Source: VFKI01 sp964647825 (GTDB lineage: Bacteria; Pseudomonadota; Gammaproteobacteria; DSM-16500). From it: DNA of 64,000 nt. The first letter of the stretch is position 1. Each line of letters starts with the position of its first letter. The stretch lies in assembly GCA_964647825.1 (NCBI GenBank), contig CAZYJL010000001.1, positions 124,001 to 188,000 on the forward strand, in the 5' to 3' direction. Position numbers and translations under genes: made by a program. Positions 18,240-27,043 of this stretch are shown piece by piece. The notes under the pieces are model-generated. The model did no database searches, was not told where the DNA came from, and was given only the letters and a program-made list of their open reading frames with translations.

Positions 18240-19034
18240 ATGTCAGACAATCGGACAATAAAATCTATGGCGAACGGCTCTATGAAACAAAAAATTCTTC
18301 TTGTTGTAGCGATCATTGTGACCTTGGTCGTTATCTGGCAAGTCATTGGATTATTTAATGATGGCAGCAGTGCTCCTGCGCCAACCCCCACACCACCACC
18401 CACCGCACAAAAAACCCAATCGTCACAGGCGCCAATGGGACAACAACCCGCCATGGCACCTACTGCGCCAAGTGGGCCATCTACCACTGCGATGCCGATG
18501 GCAGCAGCGCAACAACCAAATAACACATCATTAAACGAAAATTTTGCTTTGCAAAACGATGCCGATTTACTCAAAAAACAACAGCAACAGCAAACGGCTT
18601 ATATTGATTCTGTGAATAAGCTGCAAGCTCTCCGCATAGAGCGTGATATTGCAGAAACAACGGAAGCCATTTCTGCAGCCAAGCTCGCTGCTGCAACCGC
18701 TGATAAAAACATGAGCGATCTTTTAACAAAAACATCCAGCCCGCAAATGTCGATGAGTGATTATGCTGAAAAACTTGCTGCTGCTCAAAATCAAACAAAT
18801 AACGCAGCAAATGAAGCGGCTTCAACATCAGCAGCGCAATATGTTGTTGTATCTGTTTCCATGCAAATGAACAAATGGAGCGCGGTGCTGGGTTATCAAG
18901 GCAAACTATACAGTGTTTCGATTGGCGATGTATTGCCACAGGATGGCTCTATCGTCAGTAATATTACGCGCAATGGAGTGACATTGATGCGGGAAGGAAA
19001 AAAGATCAAAATTAGCATCGTTAATTCGATTTAA
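18240..19034 (+). CDS. pilP: Type IVb pilus biogenesis protein PilP-like
   Basis: This is an inner-membrane-anchored periplasmic protein. One membrane helix near the N-terminus (LLVVAIIVTLVVIWQVIGLF) is followed by a long Pro/Gln/Ala-rich linker, a Gln-rich coiled region (about residues 100-190) and a compact C-terminal domain (YQGKLYSVSIGDVLPQDGSI...GVTLMREGKK). That domain resembles the PilP/GspC homology-region fold contacting the secretin. It starts four bases after pilO and ends the operon; mnmG follows after 106 bp. Confidence 0.75.
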   Translation: MSDNRTIKSMANGSMKQKILLVVAIIVTLVVIWQVIGLFNDGSSAPAPTPTPPPTAQKTQSSQAPMGQQPAMAPTAPSGPSTTAMPMAAAQQPNNTSLNENFALQNDADLLKKQQQQQTAYIDSVNKLQALRIERDIAETTEAISAAKLAAATADKNMSDLLTKTSSPQMSMSDYAEKLAAAQNQTNNAANEAASTSAAQYVVVSVSMQMNKWSAVLGYQGKLYSVSIGDVLPQDGSIVSNITRNGVTLMREGKKIKISIVNSI

Positions 19035-19140
19035 TCTAGGTTTGTATAAGTGAAATATTGAGATTAGTGCGCTTCCCCCAAAAAGCCAGATATGTAGTAA
19101 ACTACGCGGCACGATTGTTTCTGGGGTAAAAGCAAACACA

Positions 19141-21039
19141 ATGTCTACATTACCTAGTCATCAAAGGTTTGATGTCATTATTATTGGTGGCGGTCATGCC
19201 GGTACGGAAGCAGCTCTTGCTGCTGCACGCTTATCTGCCCGTACACTCTTATTGACTCACTCGATGGATACGCTCGGCCAAATGTCTTGCAATCCAGCGA
19301 TTGGCGGGATTGGCAAAGGCCATCTTGTCCGTGAAATTGATGCCCTTGGCGGTGCGATGGCACGTGCCATTGACCGCGCTGGCATTCAATGGCGCACATT
19401 AAATGCCAGCAAAGGGCCGGCTGTACGTGCAACACGTGCGCAAGCTGATCGCGTACTTTACCGTGATGCCATTCGTTCGATATTACAAAACCAACCGAAT
19501 CTTTATATTTTTCAAGAAGCCGTTGATGATTTAATCATTCAAAATAACCAAATTAATGGCGTGATAACGCGTACAGGGCTTATTTTTCATGCAAAAGCAG
19601 TTGTTTTAACTGCGGGTACTTTTCTAGCCGGAAAGATTCATATTGGCCTAACAGGTTATGCGGGTGGGCGTGCGGGAGACCCCCCTTCTGTGAAATTAGC
19701 AGAAAAATTGCGTGAGTATCCTTTTCGTATTGGACGTTTAAAAACGGGCACACCACCCAGAATCGACAGCCGTACAGTCAATTTTAATGTGATGGAAACG
19801 CAACACGGTGATACACCAACGCCCGTATTTTCTTTTTTAGGTTCGGTGACAGAGCATCCGCAACAAGTGCCTTGCTTTATTACGCATACCAATGAAAAAA
19901 CGCATGAGATAATACGTCAGAATCTTGATGCATCGCCACTTTATACAGGCATCATTGAAGGCACAGGCCCGCGTTATTGCCCTTCTATTGAAGATAAAGT
20001 CGTCCGTTTTGCTGAAAAAACATCACATCAAATTTTTGTTGAACCCGAAGGACTCACCTCAACAGAACTTTATCCAAATGGCATTTCAACCAGTCTACCC
20101 TTTGCCGTGCAATGCGATGTTGTCCGCTCTATGCGTGGCTTTGAAAACGCACATATTACTCGGCCGGGCTATGCCATTGAATATGATTATTTTGATCCAC
20201 GGGACCTCAAACATTCGCTGGAAACACGCACTGTCAGCGGTTTATTTTTTGCCGGCCAAATCAATGGGACGACCGGCTACGAAGAAGCCGCCGCACAAGG
20301 ATTAATTGCTGGCTTAAATGCAGCGCGTTTCGTCAAAGATCTCGCCCCATGGACGCCTACGCGTGCTGAAGCCTACATTGGCGTTTTAATCGATGATTTA
20401 GTCACCCGAGGCACCACCGAACCTTATCGCATGTTTACCTCACGTGCAGAATATCGGCTGCTATTACGTGAAGATAATGCCGATTTGCGTTTAACACCAA
20501 AAGGTATTGAATTAGGTCTTATTGATTCAACACGCCGTGCTCACTTTGAAAGAAAACGTGATGCAATTGCCCAAGAACGTCAACGTTTACGAAAAACATG
20601 GATCCGCCCGGGAACGACAACAGGCAGTAAAATAGAACACCTTTTACAACAAAAATTATCTCGCGAATATCATCTTGAAGAATTACTACGTCGACCCGAA
20701 TTGCACTATAAAACACTGATGACCATTGATGAAATTGGACCGGGTCTGACCGACGATGCTGCGCAACAAGTCGAAATTCAAATTCGTTATGCTGGTTATA
20801 TCGAACGCCAAGAAATGGAAATCGCACGCCAACAACACTATGAAAATTTACGGATCCCCGCGGATTTTGATTATACACGTTTACGTGGTTTATCCGCAGA
20901 AGTCAGTCAGAAGCTAATAGCGGCAAAACCTGAGACACTTGGCATTGCCGCAAGAATCCCTGGCGTCACGCCTGCTGCTATTTCTATTTTATTAGTTTAT
21001 CTGAAGCATTTAACCCTAGATGAAATGGGCGCTGCTTAA
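19141..21039 (+). CDS. mnmG: tRNA uridine-5-carboxymethylaminomethyl modification enzyme MnmG
   Basis: With MnmE (encoded at 56461-57825) it makes the cmnm5 modification at wobble U34 of several tRNAs, using FAD and methylene-THF. The FAD-binding motif GGGHAGTEAA is near residue 14. CNPAIGGIGKGHLV, KTGTPPRID, GQINGTTGYEEAAAQG and the C-terminal YAGYIERQ segment are all present. Its 632 residues match the family. It is followed by rsmG in the classic gidA-gidB order. The 106-bp leader contains a small GTAGT/ACTAC hairpin. Confidence 0.97.
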   Translation: MSTLPSHQRFDVIIIGGGHAGTEAALAAARLSARTLLLTHSMDTLGQMSCNPAIGGIGKGHLVREIDALGGAMARAIDRAGIQWRTLNASKGPAVRATRAQADRVLYRDAIRSILQNQPNLYIFQEAVDDLIIQNNQINGVITRTGLIFHAKAVVLTAGTFLAGKIHIGLTGYAGGRAGDPPSVKLAEKLREYPFRIGRLKTGTPPRIDSRTVNFNVMETQHGDTPTPVFSFLGSVTEHPQQVPCFITHTNEKTHEIIRQNLDASPLYTGIIEGTGPRYCPSIEDKVVRFAEKTSHQIFVEPEGLTSTELYPNGISTSLPFAVQCDVVRSMRGFENAHITRPGYAIEYDYFDPRDLKHSLETRTVSGLFFAGQINGTTGYEEAAAQGLIAGLNAARFVKDLAPWTPTRAEAYIGVLIDDLVTRGTTEPYRMFTSRAEYRLLLREDNADLRLTPKGIELGLIDSTRRAHFERKRDAIAQERQRLRKTWIRPGTTTGSKIEHLLQQKLSREYHLEELLRRPELHYKTLMTIDEIGPGLTDDAAQQVEIQIRYAGYIERQEMEIARQQHYENLRIPADFDYTRLRGLSAEVSQKLIAAKPETLGIAARIPGVTPAAISILLVYLKHLTLDEMGAA

Positions 21040-21097
21040 TGATTATTTTATTTAAAAATAATCATAAAAATTAATACATACCAATGCAGAAAAAAAG

Positions 21098-21727
21098 ATG
21101 AACGAATATAAAATATTAATTAACACAGCACTAGAAAAAAATAATCTATATTTTCCTGAAGAAAAAAAGGAAAAAATGGCATTATTTTTAGAATTATTAG
21201 CTCGCTGGAATAAAATATTTAATCTCACCGCCATTCGTAATCCAAAAGAATCCGTTTATCTGCATCTCATTGACAGCCTCACACTGCTACCATTTTTATA
21301 CGGTAATAAAATAATTGATATCGGGAGCGGCGCAGGATTACCGGGGATTCCACTTGCCTTAGCTATGCCAGAAAAGACTTTTTTCTTACTTGACAGTAAC
21401 AGCAAAAAAACGCGCTTTATACAGCAAGCCATCGGTGAGTTAGGATTAAAAAATGTCACGGTTGTTCATTCGCGTGCAGAAAATTTTTGTCCCTCACAGA
21501 AATTTGACAGTATTCTTACACGCGCTTTTTCATCGTTAAAAACCATGTTAACAGTGACACACCATCTTGCGGCAACGAATAGTTATTTCTTAGCAATGAA
21601 AGGCGCCTTACCGACAGAGGAAATGCACACGCTCCCTGATGGTTTCATAATCAAAGCAGTGCATTCTTTACAGATAGCAGGCATATCGGCACAGCGCCAT
21701 CTTATTTCCATACAAAAAACTACATAA
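21098..21727 (+). CDS. rsmG: 16S rRNA (guanine527-N7)-methyltransferase RsmG
   Basis: This SAM-dependent methyltransferase acts on G527 of 16S rRNA. The N-terminal RWNKIFNLTAIR and the SAM site IDIGSGAGLPGIPLA (near residue 70) are diagnostic. Then come LLDSNSKKTRF and SRAFSSL. Length 209 is usual. It sits 58 bp after mnmG and is followed by two mobile repeats before parA. Base composition is noticeably AT-richer than mnmG. Confidence 0.95.
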   Translation: MNEYKILINTALEKNNLYFPEEKKEKMALFLELLARWNKIFNLTAIRNPKESVYLHLIDSLTLLPFLYGNKIIDIGSGAGLPGIPLALAMPEKTFFLLDSNSKKTRFIQQAIGELGLKNVTVVHSRAENFCPSQKFDSILTRAFSSLKTMLTVTHHLAATNSYFLAMKGALPTEEMHTLPDGFIIKAVHSLQIAGISAQRHLISIQKTT

Positions 21728-21776
21728 TAAAAACTATTTAAAAGCATCATCGTGAAATAAAAAATCGATATGCAAA

Positions 21777-21961
21777 GTAACAGCTCAGGTCGCTAGGATT
21801 TTTTTACTTCGCTGCATAACACAGGTCCCGCAGAGACAGTACTTAATCATCGCTGCGCCCTTTCATGATTCATGAAGCGTATTTTCATTGGTAACATGCA
21901 ACCTGCTGTTGGGCGACGGCGGTCAGCGAAGCAAAAAAATCCTAGCGACCTGAGCTGTTAC
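21777..21961 (+). mobile_element. Palindromic MITE-like element, copy 3
   Basis: This 185-bp element has GTAACAG/CTGTTAC tips and a perfect 8-bp target duplication TATGCAAA (21769-21776 and 21962-21969). Arms read CTCAGGTCGCTAGGATTTTT and its complement. The CGC change relative to copy 1 is matched in both arms. Core orientation is plus. Confidence 0.93.
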
Positions 21962-22026
21962 TATGCAAATAAAATAAAGAATTGATTGCCTGTATCCCTT
22001 GATGCACCATACCAATTTTCAGGGTG

Positions 22027-22212
22027 GTAACCGCACGGGAGGGTGATTTTTGTGTGTGTGGCTGCATATCAGTCGCCCATCAGCAACAAACAGTGAGCAA
22101 CGCCTTGCCCTTTCATAAATCATGAAGCGCATTGGTGTTAACAAAGAATCCAACCGGGTGGGCGGTTGCGGTCAGCCACACACACAAAAATCACCCTCCC
22201 GTGAACGGTTAC
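22027..22212 (+). mobile_element. Palindromic MITE-like element, copy 4
   Basis: This 186-bp element has GTAACCG/CGGTTAC tips and target duplication TCAGGGTG / TCAGGATG (7 of 8). Its arms (CACGGGAGGGTGATTTTTGT and complement) are almost unrelated to those of copies 1-3 yet pair with each other, and a run of GT repeats is mirrored as AC repeats. It lies 65 bp after copy 3, so rsmG and parA are separated by 523 bp consisting mainly of two elements. Confidence 0.93.
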
Positions 22213-22250
22213 TCAGGATGTCTAGCGTACTCATAGGTAACGGGAGAGAA

Positions 22251-23069
22251 ATGGAAAAGACTGCAAAAACAATTGCTATCGTCAACCAAAAAGGCGGCGT
22301 GGGAAAAACCACAACCAGCATCAATTTAGCTGCTGCATTTGCAGTGATGAAAAGACGTGTGCTCCTAATCGATCTAGACCCTCAAGGTAATGCAACTGCC
22401 GGTAGCGGCATTGAACGTCACGCATTGACGGATACCATCAAAGAAGCGTTATTGCTAGAAACACCGATTGAAAAAGCTATTCTATCCACCAGTAGCCATT
22501 ATGATTTATTACCTGCAACCGGCGAATTGATTGTTGCGGAAGTCCAACTCATGCAAGCAGAACAACGTGAATTGCGACTTCGTACTATTTTAGCAACACA
22601 ATCCTCACGTTATGACTATATTTTAATTGACTGTCCACCTTCCCTAAATATTCTCACAGTTAACGCGTTAGCCGCGGCGCAATCTGTCTTAATCCCTGTG
22701 CAGTGTGAATATTTTGCTTTAGAAGGCTTAACCAGTTTACTCGAGACAATAACCAACATAAAAACACGTATTAATCCGACACTGGAAATTGAAGGGTTAC
22801 TCCGTACAATGCACGATAATCGTAATCGTTTAGCACAAGATGTGTCTGCACAGTTACTGCAGCATTTCCCAGACCGGGTTTACCATACCGTGATCCCACG
22901 CAATGTGCGTTTGGCTGAAGCGCCAAGTCACGGACTACCCATTCTACAATACGATGAAAAATCGTTAGGCGCTGTGGCCTATCTTGCTTTAGCTGGCGAA
23001 ATTTTGCGGCAACAAGAAACTGCCAGAGAGAAAACGCATTCATCTACTGATACTTTACTGACAGTTTAA
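22251..23069 (+). CDS. parA: Chromosome-partitioning ATPase ParA (Soj)
   Basis: This deviant-Walker ATPase normally moves ParB-parS complexes near the origin. The N-terminal NQKGGVGKTTT motif has the signature lysine at Lys14 and the P-loop Lys19. DLDPQGNATAG and YDYILIDCPPSL complete the ATPase site, and IPRNVRLAEAPSHGLPI is the typical C-terminal block. I chose the ATG at 22251 because GGGAG precedes it; the upstream open frame lies inside mobile repeat copy 4. Length is 272. No parB follows, and the next gene is a permease four bases later. The usual gidA-gidB-parA-parB order is thus broken after parA. Confidence 0.93.
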   Translation: MEKTAKTIAIVNQKGGVGKTTTSINLAAAFAVMKRRVLLIDLDPQGNATAGSGIERHALTDTIKEALLLETPIEKAILSTSSHYDLLPATGELIVAEVQLMQAEQRELRLRTILATQSSRYDYILIDCPPSLNILTVNALAAAQSVLIPVQCEYFALEGLTSLLETITNIKTRINPTLEIEGLLRTMHDNRNRLAQDVSAQLLQHFPDRVYHTVIPRNVRLAEAPSHGLPILQYDEKSLGAVAYLALAGEILRQQETAREKTHSSTDTLLTV

Positions 23070-23073
23070 TCGA

Positions 23074-24324
23074 ATGCAAAACACGCCTCTTAAAACAACA
23101 CACACGTCGCCCCCAACCGTCAGCTTATCGCGCCGTATTGGTGGCATGTTACTAGTAACTGGCACCACCATTGGTGCTGGCATGCTGGCATTACCGGCCG
23201 CGACCAGTCCATCTGGTTTTACAACATCCATTATTCTTCTTAGTTTTTGTTGGGTCATGATGGCGGCGAGTGGCTTATTATTATTGGAAGTGACCTTATG
23301 GATGCCTCGAAATACAAATTTAATTTCCATGGCAAAAAAAACGCTGGGGCCAATCGGTGAATTAGTCACATGGGGGCTGTATTTATTATTGTTATATGCA
23401 TTATTAGCAGCCTACATTGCGGGCGGCGCTGATATTTTTCAACATCTTGCTTTAAAAATACATCTCACGCTACCGCTTAAATTTTCTGCCATTATTTTTA
23501 CAGCAGCATTAAGTCTTATCGTATTAAGAGGTATATTTGCTGTTGATTTTTTTAATCGCTTTTTCATGTCATTAAAATTTATTACCTTTTTTTTATTAAC
23601 GGGTTTAATCGTGCCGCATATCCATCCAACGCTACTTCTCGCACGGGGTGGACCACTCATAATGGATACACTCACGGTTGCGATTACATCTTTTGGTTTT
23701 GCGACGATCATTCCTAGTCTACGGAATTTTTTAAATAACGATGCAGCCTCTATTCGCTGGGCAATTTTAACTGGCAGCCTACTGCCTTTATTTTGTTATA
23801 TTTTGTGGAATGCTGCTGTCATGGGCATTATTCCGCGCACCGGACCTCATGGTTTAATGGCGGCATTACACGCCTCACAACCCACCAGTACTTTTATTCA
23901 GACATTACTAACAATCGTTCAAAAGCCAATTATTTCATTACTGACGAATAGCTTTACAGCGATTTGTATGCTGACGTCATTTTTGGGAATTGCATTATGT
24001 CTTACTGATTTTTTAGCAGATGGTTTTCGTGTGGAGAAAAAAGGTAAAAAAGCATTATTGATTTGTCTAGCTGCCATTTTACCACCATTACTCTTTGTGA
24101 TTTGGCAACCCAGTATTTTTATTAGCGCATTGCGTCATGCTGGCATCATTATTTTATTATTACTGGTGATCATTCCAAACCTCATGGTATGGCGCGGGCG
24201 TTATCACTTGCAGCTGACATCTGCATCACGTTATCGTGTGGCAGGCGGACAATTCTTACTCTGCATATTATTGATGATTGCAGGGTTTATCATCATTCAA
24301 GAAATGATAGGTTATCTTACATGA
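23074..24324 (+). CDS. Aromatic amino-acid permease (HAAAP family, TyrP/Mtr-like)
   Basis: This is an inner-membrane proton symporter for tyrosine or tryptophan, with 11 predicted hydrophobic segments over 416 residues. The first helix GGMLLVTGTTIGAGMLALP is the family hallmark, and the SFGFATIIPSLRNFL segment is also typical. It starts five bases after parA and its end overlaps the ubiE start (ATGA), so parA, this permease and ubiE may form one transcript. Which amino acid is carried cannot be told from sequence. Confidence 0.85.
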   Translation: MQNTPLKTTHTSPPTVSLSRRIGGMLLVTGTTIGAGMLALPAATSPSGFTTSIILLSFCWVMMAASGLLLLEVTLWMPRNTNLISMAKKTLGPIGELVTWGLYLLLLYALLAAYIAGGADIFQHLALKIHLTLPLKFSAIIFTAALSLIVLRGIFAVDFFNRFFMSLKFITFFLLTGLIVPHIHPTLLLARGGPLIMDTLTVAITSFGFATIIPSLRNFLNNDAASIRWAILTGSLLPLFCYILWNAAVMGIIPRTGPHGLMAALHASQPTSTFIQTLLTIVQKPIISLLTNSFTAICMLTSFLGIALCLTDFLADGFRVEKKGKKALLICLAAILPPLLFVIWQPSIFISALRHAGIIILLLLVIIPNLMVWRGRYHLQLTSASRYRVAGGQFLLCILLMIAGFIIIQEMIGYLT

Positions 24325-25172
24325 CACAGAAAAAATTTGATGGCACGCACGATGCTGGAAACAGCTTAGAAAATCAAGCAGACAAAAACAACACTAAAAC
24401 TACTGCTGAACCGCTGACACACTTTGGTTTTCAAGAAATTCCTTTGCATGAAAAAAAACAACGTGTCGCTGAGGTATTTAATGCCGTTACCGATCAATAT
24501 GATCTCATGAATGATCTGATGTCATTTGGTTTACATCGTCTCTGGAAAAAATTCACCTTACAACAAAGTAGCCTCCGACCTGGACTACGGATTTTAGATG
24601 TCGCAGGTGGTACAGGCGATCTTGCGGCAGGATTTTTAGATCAATTAAAAAAATTAAAATCGCCTCATTTAACAAAAGAAAGCATGGTTGTCCTTGCTGA
24701 TATTAATGGCAATATGCTGCGTCGAGGTCGTGATCGTTTAGCGGATAAAGGGTTTGCAGGCAATGTATTTTTTGTTGAAGCAGATGCTGAATGCTTACCT
24801 TTTCCTGATCAATCGTTTGATCGCATCAGTATTGCGTTTGGCTTACGCAATGTGACAGATAAAATGAAAGCATTACGCTCAATGTATCGTCTACTTAAAC
24901 CAGGCGGAAAAATTTTAATTCTCGAATTTTCAAAACCTATTTTGCCTTTATTACAAAAGGGCTACGATTTTTACTCTTTTCAAATTATTCCCAAACTGGG
25001 TGAATGGGTGTGTGGTAAACGCGAAGAGTATCAGTATCTTGTCGAATCGATTCGGATGCATCCTGATCAAGTAACGCTAAAAGACATGATGATTTCCGCT
25101 GGCTTTGAAAATGTCACGTGGCATAACTTAACGGGTGGCATTGTGGCACTGCATATAGGTTATGCTTTTTAA
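24321..25172 (+). CDS. ubiE: Ubiquinone/menaquinone biosynthesis C-methyltransferase UbiE
   Basis: This is a SAM-dependent C-methylation step of ubiquinone (and menaquinone) synthesis. VFNAVTDQYDLMNDLMSFGLH, the SAM motif ILDVAGGTGDLA, FDRISIAFGLRNVTD and the LLKPGGKILILEFSKP block are all signature UbiE. It has 283 residues, about 30 longer than E. coli UbiE because of a polar N-terminal extension rich in Asn/Lys/Thr. The ATG overlaps the permease stop. In E. coli ubiE is followed directly by ubiJ and ubiB; here another gene and repeats intervene. Confidence 0.95.
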   Translation: MTQKKFDGTHDAGNSLENQADKNNTKTTAEPLTHFGFQEIPLHEKKQRVAEVFNAVTDQYDLMNDLMSFGLHRLWKKFTLQQSSLRPGLRILDVAGGTGDLAAGFLDQLKKLKSPHLTKESMVVLADINGNMLRRGRDRLADKGFAGNVFFVEADAECLPFPDQSFDRISIAFGLRNVTDKMKALRSMYRLLKPGGKILILEFSKPILPLLQKGYDFYSFQIIPKLGEWVCGKREEYQYLVESIRMHPDQVTLKDMMISAGFENVTWHNLTGGIVALHIGYAF

Positions 25173-25238
25173 TACAGAACTGTTACTTTTCATAAAAAAT
25201 CGACTTAGTTACCACTAAAAAACTACGAGAAGAATAAA

Positions 25239-26624
25239 ATGCTGCGATCAAAAAGCAAAGATCAGATTAAAAAAGAGTATTTTAATGCGCGACTTTTTAA
25301 ACCTGTCGCAGCGAAAGTGAAACTTAATCCTACTTTTTTTAATCTTGATAAAGTTGATTTGCTACGCTATCCAACAAAAAAAATCCATGATTTTTACATT
25401 AATCATGACTATGAATTTGTATTACCTGACTTACACGGTAATGCGCTAAAACTCATCTGGCTACTTATTTTTTATAAAATAGTGCAAATGGAACCGGATG
25501 ATTATCAAACGCTTGTTCATCTTTATCAAAAAGCAGATCATCAAACAGAATATTGGTGTAAGCTTTACTTTGATAAAAGACCTTTGCTACTCAAATTCGG
25601 CAAATCAACACCCCCACCTCCACTGAATGCAGACGATATCTGTCAATGGGCGTCTATTCTTGAACGAAGTGTATTCAACAAAAATGCGGGTTATTTAACA
25701 CTCGTAGGCGATGAACTGAGTGCAGATGGTGCCAATGATATTTTTACATTATTAACTATTAGATGCATGCATGAAGCAAATATCAAATTTACTATTTTGC
25801 TTTCTAATCATAATCTCGAATTTATTTTAACAATTGAGAATGCATATCAAGAATATCTTGAGATGCAGAAATTAGGATTAGCAGACAGCTATATTAATTA
25901 TTTAAATTATACTCCTTGCTTATTAAATGAAACGATATATCAAGGTTATCGCTCTATGATTGGTTTAAGCGCAGTAATTGAAAATGATTTATTTTTTTTA
26001 AATGACAATAAAAAAAATGGTTTATTTCATCTTTACAATCACTGTTACTTGCCACACCTGAAAGCGCTCACTTGCCATACTGAACTAGAATATCCCATGC
26101 TGATCACGCATGCGCCTTTTGGCACGAAACTGTTACGTCAATTAGAAAGACAATTTTTCCCAACAGATGAAAGCAGAATGGCTAGCCTTCATAAACCGTT
26201 TGAAACTGCTGACGAATTAAAAAAAGTAGTCAACGAAATTAATCATCAATTTATGCTGTCTGCTCAAAATCATCAGGTTCATGAATTATTTAAATGCCCA
26301 GATGATGCAAAAATAGCAGATTTACCGCTTTGTAAACTCGTCTGGAATCGACAGTATGCTGATCTAGACTTCGATAAGCAGCCACCCATGTACCAGGCTC
26401 ACGGGCACGATCTATATCTTAGTGCTGACAGAAATCCCAAAATACCAATCACGCCGCTCGTTCTCGATGATCGTTGTGGTAGAGATTTTGTGAATACATG
26501 GCAATTAGAAACCATACCTTCGCTTCTCATCCCCGCCGGACCGAAATATCGCTTAGAAGAAAAACTGGATGAAAAAGAAGAAGCATCAACCCGTCAAGAA
26601 ATAAAAAGACGATATTCCATTTAA
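25239..26624 (+). CDS. Putative PPP-type metallophosphoesterase, effector-like
   Basis: No close family is recognised, but the metal-binding pattern of PPP phosphatases can be followed. LPDLHGN (Asp64, His66) stands for GDxHG, VGDELSADGAND (Asp158) for GDxxDRG, LLSNHNLEF (Asn190, His191) for GNHE, and ITHAPFG (His291) and QAHGHD (His388/His390) for the later histidines. Divergent PPP folds like this occur in Legionella Dot/Icm substrates such as WipA/WipB. The C-terminus is glutamate/lysine-rich (EEKLDEKEEAS), like the E-block secretion signals of Dot/Icm effectors. It is 461 residues with no signal peptide. It sits between ubiE and ubiJ, splitting an otherwise conserved operon. Function is inferred, not shown. 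Confidence 0.6.
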   Translation: MLRSKSKDQIKKEYFNARLFKPVAAKVKLNPTFFNLDKVDLLRYPTKKIHDFYINHDYEFVLPDLHGNALKLIWLLIFYKIVQMEPDDYQTLVHLYQKADHQTEYWCKLYFDKRPLLLKFGKSTPPPPLNADDICQWASILERSVFNKNAGYLTLVGDELSADGANDIFTLLTIRCMHEANIKFTILLSNHNLEFILTIENAYQEYLEMQKLGLADSYINYLNYTPCLLNETIYQGYRSMIGLSAVIENDLFFLNDNKKNGLFHLYNHCYLPHLKALTCHTELEYPMLITHAPFGTKLLRQLERQFFPTDESRMASLHKPFETADELKKVVNEINHQFMLSAQNHQVHELFKCPDDAKIADLPLCKLVWNRQYADLDFDKQPPMYQAHGHDLYLSADRNPKIPITPLVLDDRCGRDFVNTWQLETIPSLLIPAGPKYRLEEKLDEKEEASTRQEIKRRYSI

Positions 26625-26659
26625 TCTCAGTGACGGTTATTTTTCATTATTTCAATCAT

Positions 26660-26806
26660 GACACGCCCGCTTTTTTTTAAAAAATTATTAATAAAATCAA
26701 TAAGATAATAAAAAAATATAGATAATATTAATAAAATCAATTGATTACCAAATAAACTGTAAATTATTGATTTTATTATATTTTCGATAAAAAAAAGCCG
26801 TGAGAC
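26660..26806. repeat. AT-rich imperfect inverted repeat, copy 1
   Basis: The left arm GACACGCCCGCTTTTTTTT...AATAAAATCAATAAG and the right arm (complement of GTCTCACGGCTTTTTTTT...ATAAAATCAATAA) pair imperfectly over about 45 bp each. A similar motif, ATAAAATCAGTAAG, recurs in the inverted repeat at 53889-53991. The 419-bp gap between the phosphoesterase gene and ubiJ otherwise holds only the GC palindrome. Confidence 0.55.
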
Positions 26807-26897
26807 ATATAATTTATTTATCAATTTACTAGGATCTGTTTCGGTCATTCTGCCATAACGCATTTTATACACCGTACCGTTTCTCATAACATTTCGC

Positions 26898-26976
26898 TGG
26901 ACCCCGCGCATAAAGCGCGGGATGACAGGATGAGGGGCATATTTATGCAACAACGCCGGCTTATCCGCGGGATGAC
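26898..26976. repeat. GC-rich palindromic repeat fragment
   Basis: CCCGCGC-ATAAA-GCGCGGG (26903-26921) is followed by ATGACA, and a second degenerate unit GCCGGCTTATCCGCGGGATGACA ends at 26976. Sequences of this form (GCGCGGGATGACA) resemble dispersed palindromes I recall from Rickettsia and other intracellular bacteria. It is GC-rich against a very AT-rich surrounding, which marks it as an insertion. Confidence 0.6.
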
Positions 26977-27043
26977 AAAACAAACAGAACAAATGAAACT
27001 CTGTACTAGCACGTATGAATAATTATCGCTACTATGCCAACAT

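Noticed and set aside
22122..22250. Extension of the parA frame by 43 codons upstream.
   Set aside because: It runs through mobile repeat copy 4. The ATG at 22251 has a good ribosome-binding site and matches the family start.
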